A DNA stretch of 64,000 nucleotides from Parendozoicomonas haliclonae (GCF_900174585.1 NZ_FWPT01000003.1:434001-498000); one strand, 5' to 3'. Counted from the stretch's first letter, positions 8,493 through 17,333 are shown. Program-made: numbers and translations. The notes: generated by a model from the letters alone, not told the origin.

Positions 8493-9095
8493 ATGAGTTT
8501 GACTCATGCATGGGGGTTGTTCACACACCCCAACCAGGAATGGCGCAGTATCCGGGAAGAACAACCTTCAGTCCTAAATTTTATTCTTAGTTACCTGCTG
8601 CTTATGGCAGCGATACCCGCTATCTGCGGCTATCTCGGCACATCCATGACCGGCTGGCAATTGCCCGGCGGCTCGGAAACGGTCTACCTGACCCAACAGA
8701 GCGCGGCTATTATGTCAGTTTTGGCATATTTTGCCACAGTTGCTGCAATAATCTCGATTGCGGCATTTGTGCACTGGATGGCCAAGACCTTCGATACCAA
8801 CCCGACTTTCGCCCAGTGTCTGGCCTTCACCGCTTACACGGCAACGCCTCTGCTTATTGGCGGGATTGCCGGACTGGTGCCATCACTCTGGCTCGCGACC
8901 ATTGTCGGCACAGCCATGATCTGCTGGTCGGCCTACCTGCTCTATACCGGCATCCCGGTGTTTATGGATATTCCCTTTGAGAAAGGTCTGGTCTTTGCCA
9001 GCTCAGTGCTCTGTGTGGCACTGGTGGTTCTGGTATCCACTATGGCCGTCACGGTCACCCTGTGGAACCTCGGAGCCGGACCGGTTTATTTGTAA
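8493..9095 (+). CDS. Yip1-domain inner membrane protein
   Basis: 200 aa. About five transmembrane helices (roughly 28-48, 72-95, 107-127, 130-152, 163-190) follow a short cytoplasmic N-terminus with the HAWGLFTHPNQEWRSI motif typical of bacterial Yip1-family (PF04893) proteins. The bacterial role is unknown. GGAGG 7 nt before the ATG is a strong ribosome site. A terminator follows 27 bp after the stop. Confidence 0.85.
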   Translation: MSLTHAWGLFTHPNQEWRSIREEQPSVLNFILSYLLLMAAIPAICGYLGTSMTGWQLPGGSETVYLTQQSAAIMSVLAYFATVAAIISIAAFVHWMAKTFDTNPTFAQCLAFTAYTATPLLIGGIAGLVPSLWLATIVGTAMICWSAYLLYTGIPVFMDIPFEKGLVFASSVLCVALVVLVSTMAVTVTLWNLGAGPVYL

Positions 9096-9121
9096 CATTC
9101 CCCTCTATTGAGTAACAGAAG

Positions 9122-9155
9122 AGCCCCGGACCACACCTCCAGGGCTTTGTTTTGT
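9122..9155 (+). terminator. Terminator of the Yip1-type gene
   Basis: An 8-bp stem (AGCCCCGG / CCAGGGCT, one G-U) with a 9-nt loop is followed by TTTGTTTTGTT. Confidence 0.85.
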
Positions 9156-9246
9156 TACCCGGCTGGCAGCCCGCCAATCCCCGTCTAATATTCCTCCGCC
9201 AACACGAAAGACCGCTATTATCCCCAGCAAACAGGGCGGCACAGCC

Positions 9247-9864
9247 ATGTCTTATGAAATCATCACCAAACGCGTCAGGGAGCTGATATACCGGGCCTCA
9301 TGTCATTACGACATGCCCTTTTCACCACCCAAGGTGTTGATCGACCTGACCGGGGCCGATGCCGGACAGGCAATCTACGAGGATAATTTACTGCGCTTTA
9401 ATATGGAGTTCTGCCGCTTTAACCAGAGCCATTTTGTCCACAATATCGTCGCCCACGAAATTGCCCACCTGATTGCCCCAAAGATATACGGGCTCAGTAT
9501 TCCGGCCCATGGACAGGAGTGGCAGGAGGTGATGAGAACGGTCTTTCAGGTCAACCCCACCAGCCACCATGACTATGATCTCAGGCAAAGTCGGCTCTAT
9601 CGCTTTATCTACGGCTGTCGGTGCCCACAAAAAGAAACCCCGCTGTCGGTGATTCGCCATAATCGCCAACAACGGGGTATTGCCTATTTTTGTGCCGATT
9701 GTGGCGGCAAGATGAAGTTTCTCTATGAAGAGACTCGCTACCTGACCTTTCCGGACCGAACAGCCCGACTCGCCACCGGTGCTTTCAACACATCACCACT
9801 CAAGATGCCAGATAGCTGCCCAGAGCGGCTTTTACTTCGGCGAAAGACGATTCTGCCTGAGTAA
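9247..9864 (+). CDS. sprT: SprT-type zinc metalloprotease-like protein
   Basis: 205 aa SprT family, the bacterial relative of SPRTN. The zinc site is HEIAH (H70, E71, H74) with a third ligand at H88 in PAHGQEW. A C-terminal zinc ribbon has C-R-C around YGCRCPQ and C-x2-C in FCADCGG. Cytoplasmic; a DNA-protein crosslink protease role is known for the eukaryotic relative and only inferred here. Residues after about 180 (CPERLLLRRKTILPE) run into the convergent gene, giving a 65-bp 3' overlap, so the tail is longer than usual for the family (about 165 aa). Confidence 0.92.
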   Translation: MSYEIITKRVRELIYRASCHYDMPFSPPKVLIDLTGADAGQAIYEDNLLRFNMEFCRFNQSHFVHNIVAHEIAHLIAPKIYGLSIPAHGQEWQEVMRTVFQVNPTSHHDYDLRQSRLYRFIYGCRCPQKETPLSVIRHNRQQRGIAYFCADCGGKMKFLYEETRYLTFPDRTARLATGAFNTSPLKMPDSCPERLLLRRKTILPE

Positions 9865-10153
9865 TCAAAGTCTGGCAGTCTGCCCCCAACTCACCGGAAG
9901 CGGCTTTCTGCTCCAGCTCGGAACAGGTTCCCTGCAATCTTATGGCTCCAATATTTCCGCAACTGGATTTAAAACTGTGAGCCGCCCGCTTTAAGGTTTC
10001 CACATCCCCCGAAGATAATGACGAACGCATAGCCTCCAGCTGAACCGGGCCATCTTCCAGATAAAGAGCAACAAGATCGCGCACCTCATCCTCGCCCTCA
10101 TCACCCATGAGTTCCTTGAATTCATCCAGAACGGAAAAATCGACCGGCTCCAT
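9800..10153 (-). CDS. Stand-alone Hpt phosphotransfer protein
   Basis: 117 aa, essentially one histidine phosphotransfer domain. The motif AAHSFKSSCGNIGA carries the phosphorylatable H59, with K62 and S63 in the expected places. Four to five helices fit the length. It should relay phosphate between a hybrid kinase and a response regulator, but no partner is adjacent. Its end overlaps the sprT end by 65 bp. recQ lies 48 bp upstream on the same strand and might share a transcript. Confidence 0.9.
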   Translation of the reverse strand: MEPVDFSVLDEFKELMGDEGEDEVRDLVALYLEDGPVQLEAMRSSLSSGDVETLKRAAHSFKSSCGNIGAIRLQGTCSELEQKAASGELGADCQTLITQAESSFAEVKAALGSYLAS

Positions 10154-10201
10154 GCCTCTCTCCCTGATTGGTATGCATCAGAAAAAGAGTAGACCGTATC
10201 T

Positions 10202-12049
10202 TCAGGCTACCGCATGTTTGCCCAGTACTTCGAGGAAGGCCTCACCATACTGTTCGAGTTTGAACTGCCCCACACCGGAAACCTGTAACATTTCTTCGAG
10301 GCTACCCGGACGACTGGCCATCATGCCCCGCAAGGTGGCATCACTGAACACCTGAAACGGAGGCACCTCTCTCTCTTTAGCCAGCTGCATCCGCAGAGCC
10401 CGTAGCTCTTCCCAAAGCTCAGCACTGTCACCTTCGAGCTTGGCTTCCGGTAAGGCCACCTTCAGTTCATGAACCTCATAGCGGTCACGACGCAGCTCCA
10501 GCTGTTCCTCTCCTTTTAAGAGAGAACGGCTTTTCTCGGTCAGCAACAAACCGCCATGGGTTTCCGAGGTGACCGTAACATAGCCACGGGCCACCAGTTG
10601 CCGGTACACCGAGCGCCAGACCGGCTGACTGAGCTCCTTGCCAAGACCAAAGGTTGACACCTGCTCATGTCCGAGGGACTTCACTCGCTTATTGGATCGC
10701 CCCAACAGCACATCCACCAAGTGGGTCACACCATAACGCTGTCCGGTACGATAGACATTGGATAAAGCCTTGCGCGCTGCATCCGTTGCATCCCAGGTCG
10801 CCACCGGCTCAACGCAGAGATCACAGTTACCACACTTGCCATCCCGGTGCTCGCCAAAATAATCCAGCAGAGCCTGACGCCGGCAGCCGGAGATTTCACA
10901 AAACCCCAGCATGGCATTGAGTCGTTGCCGTTCCAGCTGCTGAATCTGCTGATTCATTCCTGACTGCGCCAACATCTGCCCCAGCACGATTACATCCTGC
11001 AGACCATAAACCAGCCAGGCCGTTGCCGGCAGACCATCACGACCGGCCCGGCCGGTTTCCTGGTAATAAGCCTCAATACTGCGGGGCATATCCATATGAG
11101 CCACAAACCGCACATCGGGTTTATCCACTCCCATACCAAAGGCAATGGTGGCCACCATGACCATATTGTCCGTGGTCTGGAACTGCTGCTGATTATGATG
11201 GCGAACTTCACTATCGAGACCGGCATGGTAAGGCAGAGCTTGCACACCGTGACGCTGCAGCCAGGTGGTCAGCTCTTCCACCTTACGGCGGGACAGGCAG
11301 TAAACAATGCCCGACTGACCGGCATGATCTTTGAGAATAAAGTCCAGCAACTGCTTACGGGCTTCTCGCTTCTGGGTCAGGCGATAGAAAATATTCGGAC
11401 GGTCAAAGCTGCTGATAAAAAAGCGGGCATCGGCCAGGTTCAATCGCTCGGCAATCTCTTTGCGGGTTCTCTGGTCTGCGGTGGCTGTCAGTGCAATACG
11501 GGGCACATGGGAGAAGCGCTCATGGAGGATAGAAAGCTGCAGATACTCCGGCCGGAAGTCATGCCCCCACTGGGATACACAATGCGCTTCATCAATCGCA
11601 AACAGTGAAAGAGTAAGATGCCCGAGCAGATCCAGCATCTTATGGGTCAACAGTCGTTCCGGGGAGATATAAAGCAGATCAAACTCACCACGCATCAGGC
11701 CATTCTGAACATCCATCTGCTCTTCAAAGCTCAGGCCGGAATGTAGAGCGACAGCCCGAATGCCCAGCAGACGCATGCTATCCACCTGATCCTGCATCAG
11801 GGCAATCAGTGGGGAGATAACAATAGCCGTACCCGGTCGTACAAGTGCCGGAATCTGATAGCACAGACTTTTTCCGCCACCGGTGGGCATCAGAACCAGC
11901 GCATCCCCACCCTGGATAACATGGTTTATAATCTCTTCCTGCTGACCGCGAAAATTGGCATAGCCAAAAACATCAGCAAGTATGCTTTGCGCACGATGAC
12001 CTTGAGCCGGATGGTTCTGGACATAATTGTCCCGTGCCCGGTTTGACAT
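10202..12049 (-). CDS. recQ: ATP-dependent DNA helicase RecQ
   Basis: 615 aa, the standard size. Walker A is MPTGGGKS (54-61), motif II is DEAH within FAIDEAHCVSQWGHDF, and motif VI is the region QETGRAGRDG. The RecQ zinc site (C-R-R... then C-x2-C-x2-C in GKCGNCDLC) and the winged-helix RQC region follow. The C-terminal HRDC domain spans about 535-610. Acts in recombination repair by unwinding DNA 3' to 5'. The start at 12049 fits the family N-terminus. No SOS box is obvious upstream. Confidence 0.97.
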   Translation of the reverse strand: MSNRARDNYVQNHPAQGHRAQSILADVFGYANFRGQQEEIINHVIQGGDALVLMPTGGGKSLCYQIPALVRPGTAIVISPLIALMQDQVDSMRLLGIRAVALHSGLSFEEQMDVQNGLMRGEFDLLYISPERLLTHKMLDLLGHLTLSLFAIDEAHCVSQWGHDFRPEYLQLSILHERFSHVPRIALTATADQRTRKEIAERLNLADARFFISSFDRPNIFYRLTQKREARKQLLDFILKDHAGQSGIVYCLSRRKVEELTTWLQRHGVQALPYHAGLDSEVRHHNQQQFQTTDNMVMVATIAFGMGVDKPDVRFVAHMDMPRSIEAYYQETGRAGRDGLPATAWLVYGLQDVIVLGQMLAQSGMNQQIQQLERQRLNAMLGFCEISGCRRQALLDYFGEHRDGKCGNCDLCVEPVATWDATDAARKALSNVYRTGQRYGVTHLVDVLLGRSNKRVKSLGHEQVSTFGLGKELSQPVWRSVYRQLVARGYVTVTSETHGGLLLTEKSRSLLKGEEQLELRRDRYEVHELKVALPEAKLEGDSAELWEELRALRMQLAKEREVPPFQVFSDATLRGMMASRPGSLEEMLQVSGVGQFKLEQYGEAFLEVLGKHAVA

Positions 12050-12285
12050 AGCACCCCAGAAGAAACGTCAGTAACAGCAGTGAGCGGAAAATACCCTCAG
12101 CCTTTTTCAAGGCTTCCAATAAAGATAAGTGGGTATCTTCATGCGAAACAAGCAACCTGAATGCAATTTAGAAAATATGAGTCAGGAAAAGCCGCAGTAT
12201 ACATGTCTTCTCTTCCATATTTTCATCAGTCAGGTCAGACTTGTCGTAATTTTCCAATTTACAGGCTTATTGGCGGGATACATTT

Positions 12286-12852
12286 ATGACGGATTCCGAA
12301 CTTCTGCTCGACGGCCCCCTGTTCCAGGCTCTGGATCGCATGGCGGATACAGACGATGAGAGCTTTGATGCAATCATGGGCCACGGCTATCTGACAGCGC
12401 AGGTTATCAGCCCCCGCCCGGACTCTCCTGAAGAAATTTGCCGGACTATGTTCCCAAACCCGGAAGCGACCGGGTTGAGTGAAGAAGAACTGGTTCTGCA
12501 GATTCAAGGCGTTCTGTCTTTTATCGACAGCCAGTTCAACAATGATGACGAAGACAGCTTCGAGATCCCTGTCTTTCTGGAAGACTCCGAAGAAGATCTG
12601 CTGGACTCGCCACTGGCGGACTGGTGTGCAGGCTTCCTCGAAGCTCACATGTCTCAGGAAGAAGCCTGGCTGGCCGCTAATGAGCAGGCCGTTGCAGAAC
12701 TGCTGCTGCCCATCGCGGTATTGTCCGGCGTATTTGCCGACGAGGAAGAGTTTGAGGAAATGTCCGATAACCCTGAGCTGCTGGAAGATATGGCCATCCA
12801 GCTGCCAGAAGTTATGGTTGAGCTCTACCTGCTGATGCGCACTGAAGGTTAA
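12286..12852 (+). CDS. YecA/UPF0149 family protein
   Basis: 188 aa, strongly acidic. The pattern DSPLADWCAGFLEAHMSQEEAW followed by LPIAVLSG is characteristic of the YecA/YgfB (UPF0149) all-helical family. Here it is cited by pattern only: LADWC..GF and LLPIAVLSG. It lacks the C-terminal SEC-C zinc motif seen in some members. Function of the family is poorly known. The ATG is preceded by GGCGGGA about 7 nt upstream. It converges with the PstS-OmpA gene. Confidence 0.8.
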   Translation: MTDSELLLDGPLFQALDRMADTDDESFDAIMGHGYLTAQVISPRPDSPEEICRTMFPNPEATGLSEEELVLQIQGVLSFIDSQFNNDDEDSFEIPVFLEDSEEDLLDSPLADWCAGFLEAHMSQEEAWLAANEQAVAELLLPIAVLSGVFADEEEFEEMSDNPELLEDMAIQLPEVMVELYLLMRTEG

Positions 12853-12863
12853 ATAGCTATCCT

Positions 12864-12894
12864 TTCCACCAGCTGCTCAGGCAGCTGGCTGGAA
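12864..12894. terminator. Hairpin between convergent genes
   Basis: The stem TTCCA-c-CAGCTGC / GCAGCTG-gc-TGGAA encloses a 4-nt loop, 11 bp after the YecA-family stop and overlapping the stop of the next minus-strand gene. There is no T-run, so terminator function is uncertain. Confidence 0.4.
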
Positions 12895-14223
12895 CCACAC
12901 CTCAACACGGCGATTCTTCACATTGGCCGCCTGATCATCACCATCGGCCAGATGCAGATACTCGCCATAGCCATGTAACTCAAGCTGCTTGCGGGACACA
13001 CCGGCACGGATCAATGCGCGACGTACAACCTTGGCCCGCAGTTCAGACAGCAACTCCGCATAATCACTGCCATCATTTTCAGCAAAGCCAATCAGTGTTA
13101 ACTGGCCGGGGGACTTTTCCATAAACCGGGCCAGCCGCTCGATATCCTTGAAGGCTTTGTTATCAAGAACAGCCTTACCACCTTCAAACCGGAAGTTCAC
13201 GGACAACCGCTGACTATTCATCACCAGAGCCTGATAATCATCCGGAGCATCCTGCACTTCCGCCTGCAAAGGTTTCACATTCTGGGAGATGTAACCCACC
13301 TCATCGACAATGGCCTGACCATCCTCTCCTGCTGCCCACTGCAAAAAGTCCTGCGCATAACCATTAGGGCTAACGGCCGGAAGATAGAGGTAGAGACGAC
13401 GGGCGAGTGCATAATCTTCTGTGGCAACCGTCAGGTGTTGAGGAGCCAGCGACCGAGCCTTGCCGGAAGCAATAGCCAACGCCTTGGATTGCCCGATGGT
13501 ATTCAGGCTGACAAAACCGATGGCGGCAGGATCTTCGGCAACACGTCCTGACAATACCGCATTGGATTCAAAGCGTTCAGCGGCTTCGGTGAGCTGGTAT
13601 TGCTTCCCCAAGACCAGATTACGGAAGGTATCCCAGGTACCAGATTGATCATCCCGGGCATAAACGACAATGGGTAAGTCTTTACCACCCAATTCGACCC
13701 AATTTGTGATTTCACCGGAAAAGATACGGGCAACATCATCGGTGTTCAAACGGCTGATACCGTTAGCCGGATTCACGATCACAGCAATACCATCAATCCC
13801 GGCCACCCACTCAGACGACGATGATCTCATATCACCATAATCAGCCAGCTTTACCAGCTCTTTATCCTTGATTCTGCGAGAAGCTGCGGCGACATCCGCC
13901 TGACTGACCAGCATGGCCTTAAAGCCACTGGAAGAACCATGGGCTTTCACTTCAACCGTCACCGTGCGTCCGGTCTTCTGATTGTGCCCTGTCACCTGCT
14001 GCTCATTCGCTGTGGCCGTATCCTGAATGGTCACGCTCTGGAAGCCCCGAGCCTCCAGCCAGCCTTTTACTAACGCTGGTCCCAATCGGGCACCAATAGT
14101 GTTGGATCCCTGCATAGTAAACAGGGTGCCCTCAGCGTTGCTGAACTGTACCTGTGGCAGCCCTTCTGCCCGGGCCCAGCTGCAGAAAAACAACAGAAAC
14201 AGAAAACAACGCAAAAATGACAT
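12877..14223 (-). CDS. PstS-like phosphate-binding protein fused to OmpA-type domain
   Basis: 448 aa from the ATG at 14223, chosen because GGAGGGG lies just upstream and a signal peptide begins there (FLRCFLFLLFFCSWARA, cleavage near residue 19). Residues about 35-310 are a PBP-like domain of the PstS type: MQGSNTIG, ASRRIKDKEL, DGIAVIVNP, FSGEITNW and RDDQSGTWDTF match the phosphate-binding loops. Residues about 335-448 form an OmpA C-terminal peptidoglycan-binding domain (NFRFEGG..., ELHGYGEYL, NRRVEVWF). It is therefore probably a periplasmic phosphate (or similar anion) binding protein held to the cell wall. No Pst permease genes are adjacent, so sensing rather than transport is possible. 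A candidate Pho box lies about 100 bp upstream. Confidence 0.88.
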   Translation of the reverse strand: MSFLRCFLFLLFFCSWARAEGLPQVQFSNAEGTLFTMQGSNTIGARLGPALVKGWLEARGFQSVTIQDTATANEQQVTGHNQKTGRTVTVEVKAHGSSSGFKAMLVSQADVAAASRRIKDKELVKLADYGDMRSSSSEWVAGIDGIAVIVNPANGISRLNTDDVARIFSGEITNWVELGGKDLPIVVYARDDQSGTWDTFRNLVLGKQYQLTEAAERFESNAVLSGRVAEDPAAIGFVSLNTIGQSKALAIASGKARSLAPQHLTVATEDYALARRLYLYLPAVSPNGYAQDFLQWAAGEDGQAIVDEVGYISQNVKPLQAEVQDAPDDYQALVMNSQRLSVNFRFEGGKAVLDNKAFKDIERLARFMEKSPGQLTLIGFAENDGSDYAELLSELRAKVVRRALIRAGVSRKQLELHGYGEYLHLADGDDQAANVKNRRVEVWFQPAA

Positions 14224-14318
14224 AGAACCCCTCCACCTGAGCCAGACGTCATTGAATGATGGCGCACCATCGCAAAACGCCGACGCACCGCTTAAACGCC
14301 CACAAAATACAGAGGCTT

Positions 14319-14337
14319 TATTACAGAAATGTGACAC
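14319..14337 (-). promoter_or_regulatory. Candidate PhoB box upstream of PstS-OmpA gene
   Basis: On the minus strand TGTCA and CTGT occur as direct half-sites 11 bp apart (GTGTCACATTTCTGTAATA), resembling the PhoB consensus CTGTCAT-A4-CTGTCAY with mismatches in the second half. It is about 100 bp before the start of a phosphate-binding-protein gene, which makes it plausible. The match is imperfect. Confidence 0.4.
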
Positions 14338-14458
14338 TCCCACAGAAAGGACAAATGGTGGTTTAGACTAAAGGCTGGACGCGGGCTTCCGGTGCCATCA
14401 GTTATCTGCAAGGCCAATCTGAAGCTGTACAGGATAGGGATTTCCAGAGGATAAATTT

Positions 14459-16105
14459 ATGAACGGTCCAGGCTCTGTTCAATCGGGCAGCACAACCCCA
14501 TTACCCCCAACACCCGATAACGGAAAAACAGAAGGCATTGAGGATAACGGTGATGGTGTCGCCAAGGTTACGCCTCAGGAAAACACCAGCGTAAAAAAAG
14601 CCCGTCCGGATCGCCCTGCCACCAAACCCAAGCCAAGTGCGAAGACCTTGAGCGAACGTTTGGTGAAAAAGCAGGAAAACAACACTCCAAAATCATCCGT
14701 CAATGTCAAAGCCCGCGCTCGGGAAATGGAAGCCGATGCGCTGGCCAAGAACAAGCAGCCTGAACTGCAATCTGGCCCGGAAGCAAAAATCCGCAGACCT
14801 GAGAGCATCTATCAATCTTTGGAAGAAGCCAGAAATGATTCCAAAGGTAAAACACCCGGTAAATTAAGTCAGGAACAGCTCCAGCTGGGTGCCCGGTTCC
14901 AGATGTCCGGATCACAGGAAAGTGAAACACTGCAGTCTGAGCCAACAAAAAGAAAAGGCCCTCCACCGCCAAAAAGATCAAGTTCATTACCAACCGGCAC
15001 ACCAACCGAGTCCAAAACCGAAACATCTTCAGAAAGTCGTTCACTCTTCAAAGAGGGACTCGCAGCCCTGCAGAACTCAAGCATGGGTGGTGACACAACC
15101 CCCAAACCTGTTCAGTCTGAAACCACTGCCAAGCCAAAGCCAAAACCGCCGGAGCGCAAATCATCCCTGCCGCAAAACCAGCCTCAGCAGGAAACCGCCC
15201 CCCCCAAGAAGAGCTCTCTCTTCTCAGAGAGTTTGGCTGCGATGAAAAAGACCTCCCTCGGTGGTGCCCAGCCATCATCACCTCCGCCACAGCAAGAAAG
15301 AACCTCACCAACACCTAAGCGGAAAGCACCACCACCGCCTCAGCAGAACAGCACCAAGACTGAACCATCCGTAACTACGAACAACAGCACGGTTAGCACA
15401 GCACCGAAAACCGCGAGCACTGTTGCCACGGCACCTATACAGACACAGGGCTCGTCTCAACTTCAGCTAAGCGATCTCGAAGCTCAGATCACCAGGCTGG
15501 ATGATCAGACCAGCCAACTGGCGATGCCTGCTCAGGCACGTAACAATGCAATTAAAAAGCCGGCTCTCGCCCATCAAAAAGCCCTGATGGCCAGCGCACG
15601 TAAGCTGAGGGAATATAGCGAAAGTCTGCATAAGCTGGATCAATCCTCTTCCAGTCTGAAAAAAAGAGCCAAGCTGGAATCCTCAATTCAACAGCTGATG
15701 ACCAAATCAGAAAATCAGATAAAAGCCGCCAGTAACTTTACTGATCAAATTGCACCGCCGGATAAGGCCAAAGAAAAAGCCAAGCTGATTGAGTATCTGA
15801 ATAATGCCCTGCAACAGCTTGATACTGCCAGGCAGCAGCTCAACCAGCTTGCCGGCACCAAGGTCAGCAGCAAAAAGGCGCTAACTCTGGAACAGTTGCA
15901 CGCCAATCAAGACAAGCTAAGCAGCCTGATTAGTGAGCTTCAGACAGAAATGGCCAACAAGGGCCCGAACTTTGATGAGACTTTTACTGAGGTCAAAGAA
16001 AAAATCAGCCAGTACAACAGCGCCATTCAGAAAGCCAAACCTGCGAAAGGGAAAACAGCAAACCAGCAGCTGATGATGCCAGCCGTGCCTACTCTACGCC
16101 TGTAA
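14459..16105 (+). CDS. Proline-rich repeat and coiled-coil protein, effector-like
   Basis: 548 aa, no recognised family. Residues 1-330 are low complexity and rich in P, S, K and T. They contain repeated modules: a proline patch (KRKGPPPPKR 164-173, KPKPPERK 227-234, KRKAPPPP 287-294), then SSLP, then an amphipathic segment SLFKEGLAALQNSSMGG (195-211) and SLFSESLAAMKKTSLGG (253-269). These look like SH3-ligand patches next to WH2-like helices, though that resemblance is only visual. Residues 335-530 are helical with coiled-coil character. There is no signal peptide or membrane segment. AGAGG stands 8 nt before the ATG and a strong terminator follows, so it is a monocistronic gene. A secreted host-directed scaffold or effector is an inference; a cytoskeletal scaffold inside the cell is the alternative. 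Confidence 0.8.
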   Translation: MNGPGSVQSGSTTPLPPTPDNGKTEGIEDNGDGVAKVTPQENTSVKKARPDRPATKPKPSAKTLSERLVKKQENNTPKSSVNVKARAREMEADALAKNKQPELQSGPEAKIRRPESIYQSLEEARNDSKGKTPGKLSQEQLQLGARFQMSGSQESETLQSEPTKRKGPPPPKRSSSLPTGTPTESKTETSSESRSLFKEGLAALQNSSMGGDTTPKPVQSETTAKPKPKPPERKSSLPQNQPQQETAPPKKSSLFSESLAAMKKTSLGGAQPSSPPPQQERTSPTPKRKAPPPPQQNSTKTEPSVTTNNSTVSTAPKTASTVATAPIQTQGSSQLQLSDLEAQITRLDDQTSQLAMPAQARNNAIKKPALAHQKALMASARKLREYSESLHKLDQSSSSLKKRAKLESSIQQLMTKSENQIKAASNFTDQIAPPDKAKEKAKLIEYLNNALQQLDTARQQLNQLAGTKVSSKKALTLEQLHANQDKLSSLISELQTEMANKGPNFDETFTEVKEKISQYNSAIQKAKPAKGKTANQQLMMPAVPTLRL

Positions 16106-16140
16106 CCTTTCATCAATAAACTCAAAGCAACGCCGTTCTC

Positions 16141-16189
16141 ATTACAGCGCACTCCGGAAACCTTCCGGATTGCGCTGTAATTTTATTAT
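16141..16189 (+). terminator. Terminator of the proline-rich gene
   Basis: A long stem (ATTACAGCGCA / TGCGCTGTAAT, continued by TCCGGA / TCCGGA) is followed by TTTTATTAT, 35 bp after the stop at 16105. Confidence 0.9.
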
Positions 16190-16199
16190 GTTATAACAT
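16183..16199 (+). promoter_or_regulatory. Candidate Zur operator of the zinc operon
   Basis: The sequence TTATTATGTTATAACAT contains the right half-site TATAACAT exactly and a left half that keeps five of eight positions of the gammaproteobacterial Zur consensus (ATGTTATA-N-TATAACAT). A perfect 12-bp palindrome ATGTTATAACAT lies inside it. It is about 70 bp before the first gene of a zinc-uptake-like operon, where Zur control is expected. It overlaps the T-run of the upstream terminator. Confidence 0.5.
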
Positions 16200-16269
16200 C
16201 TTTACATAAAGTCGGGTAACAGAGTCATTGCCCTCCAGAGAGGCTTATGCCCGGATAGAGTCACACGAC

Positions 16270-16659
16270 GTGAAAACACGCCAACATCTAACAATCAGCA
16301 ATAGACGAGAATCGTCGCCAGTCACAATCTGGCTGATGATGGCTGTTTATCTGGTGTTGTCCTTTTACTCAGTCAGCCACACTCATAACACAGAAGTTGC
16401 TGATAACTTCGCAGACTCTTCACCTCATACGCTTTTTGCTAGCTGGCAGAGTGGCCAGGAGGAATCCTCCTCAGCATCACCCGTTAATGACCCCCACTCT
16501 CCAGCCTGCCAACTTGGCCCTCAGGCTTCACCAACAACCGTTGAACTACCCACAGCGATCACTGTTGTCTCAATAGACACGCCACTGGGGAAGTTCACCT
16601 ACATCCGGCAAACGACACCCACCAAAACCCTGCCCCGGGCCCCTCCAGCACTTTCCTGA
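16270..16659 (+). CDS. Small single-TM protein heading the zinc operon
   Basis: About 129 aa if the GTG at 16270 is the start; the frame is open to a TTG at 16228 and the true start is uncertain. One hydrophobic segment (VTIWLMMAVYLVLSFYSV) near the N-terminus could be a signal anchor. It is followed by SHTHN, SPHTLF and DPHSPAC, histidines and a cysteine that could bind metal. I recognise no family. It ends 37 bp before the DUF2796 gene and follows the candidate Zur box, so a role in zinc uptake is inferred from position. Confidence 0.6.
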   Translation: MKTRQHLTISNRRESSPVTIWLMMAVYLVLSFYSVSHTHNTEVADNFADSSPHTLFASWQSGQEESSSASPVNDPHSPACQLGPQASPTTVELPTAITVVSIDTPLGKFTYIRQTTPTKTLPRAPPALS

Positions 16660-16696
16660 ACAATAAAATATCTCTTTTATTTTTTAGGATTTATCC

Positions 16697-17332
16697 ATGA
16701 CTCATTTTTTGAAAACTGCTGCAGCCGCGGCCTGCATTCTTGCATCTCAGGCAACCTTTGCCGAACAAACCCGCCATATGGATGCCCATGTACACGGCTC
16801 CGGCCTGTTGAACTTCGCCGTCGAAGGTCAGCAGCTGCACCTGGAACTGGAAACACCGGGATTCGATATTCTGGGCTTTGAAAGTCTGACCACAGAAAAA
16901 CAGCACCAGCAGCTGAATGACGCTCTGGCGCAACTGAAAAAGCAGGAACTCTGGACATTGTCTCCGGCAGCCTCCTGCTCTTTAGCGAGTGCTGAGGCAT
17001 CGTCCAGCAAAGAAGCGGCCGATAAGCATAGCGGCCATGACGAGCATGAAGAACATGGTCATCACGATGAACACGACCACCATGCAGAACATAAGCATGA
17101 CGAACACGATCATCACGATGATCATGGCCATGACCACGCCTCTGAAGACAGCCATCTGGATATTACTGCCAGCTATGTTTTTGAATGTAAGGACATCAAC
17201 AAACTGGATAGCATCACCGCCAATCTGTTTAAGCTATTTCCGAATAGTCAGACGCTGAAAGTGCAGGGCTTTACTGATAAAGGCCAGAGTGCAGCAACCC
17301 TGACCCGGGAAAAGCCAGAGGTTCGTTTCTGA
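16697..17332 (+). CDS. zrgA: ZrgA-like periplasmic zinc-binding protein (DUF2796)
   Basis: 211 aa. The signal peptide ends near A22 (SQATFA). The early motif MDAHVHGSG is typical of DUF2796 proteins. Residues 111-153 hold 18 histidines, interspersed with Asp and Glu, a classic zinc-buffering loop. C94 and C164 flank this loop and may form a disulfide. In Vibrio cholerae ZrgA is the binding component of a zinc-repressed uptake system next to a MacB-type ABC transporter and a DUF3299 protein; the same order follows here. AGGA stands 7 nt before the ATG. The ABC ATPase gene begins 1 nt after the stop, implying translational coupling. Confidence 0.85.
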   Translation: MTHFLKTAAAAACILASQATFAEQTRHMDAHVHGSGLLNFAVEGQQLHLELETPGFDILGFESLTTEKQHQQLNDALAQLKKQELWTLSPAASCSLASAEASSSKEAADKHSGHDEHEEHGHHDEHDHHAEHKHDEHDHHDDHGHDHASEDSHLDITASYVFECKDINKLDSITANLFKLFPNSQTLKVQGFTDKGQSAATLTREKPEVRF

Positions 17333-17333
17333 T

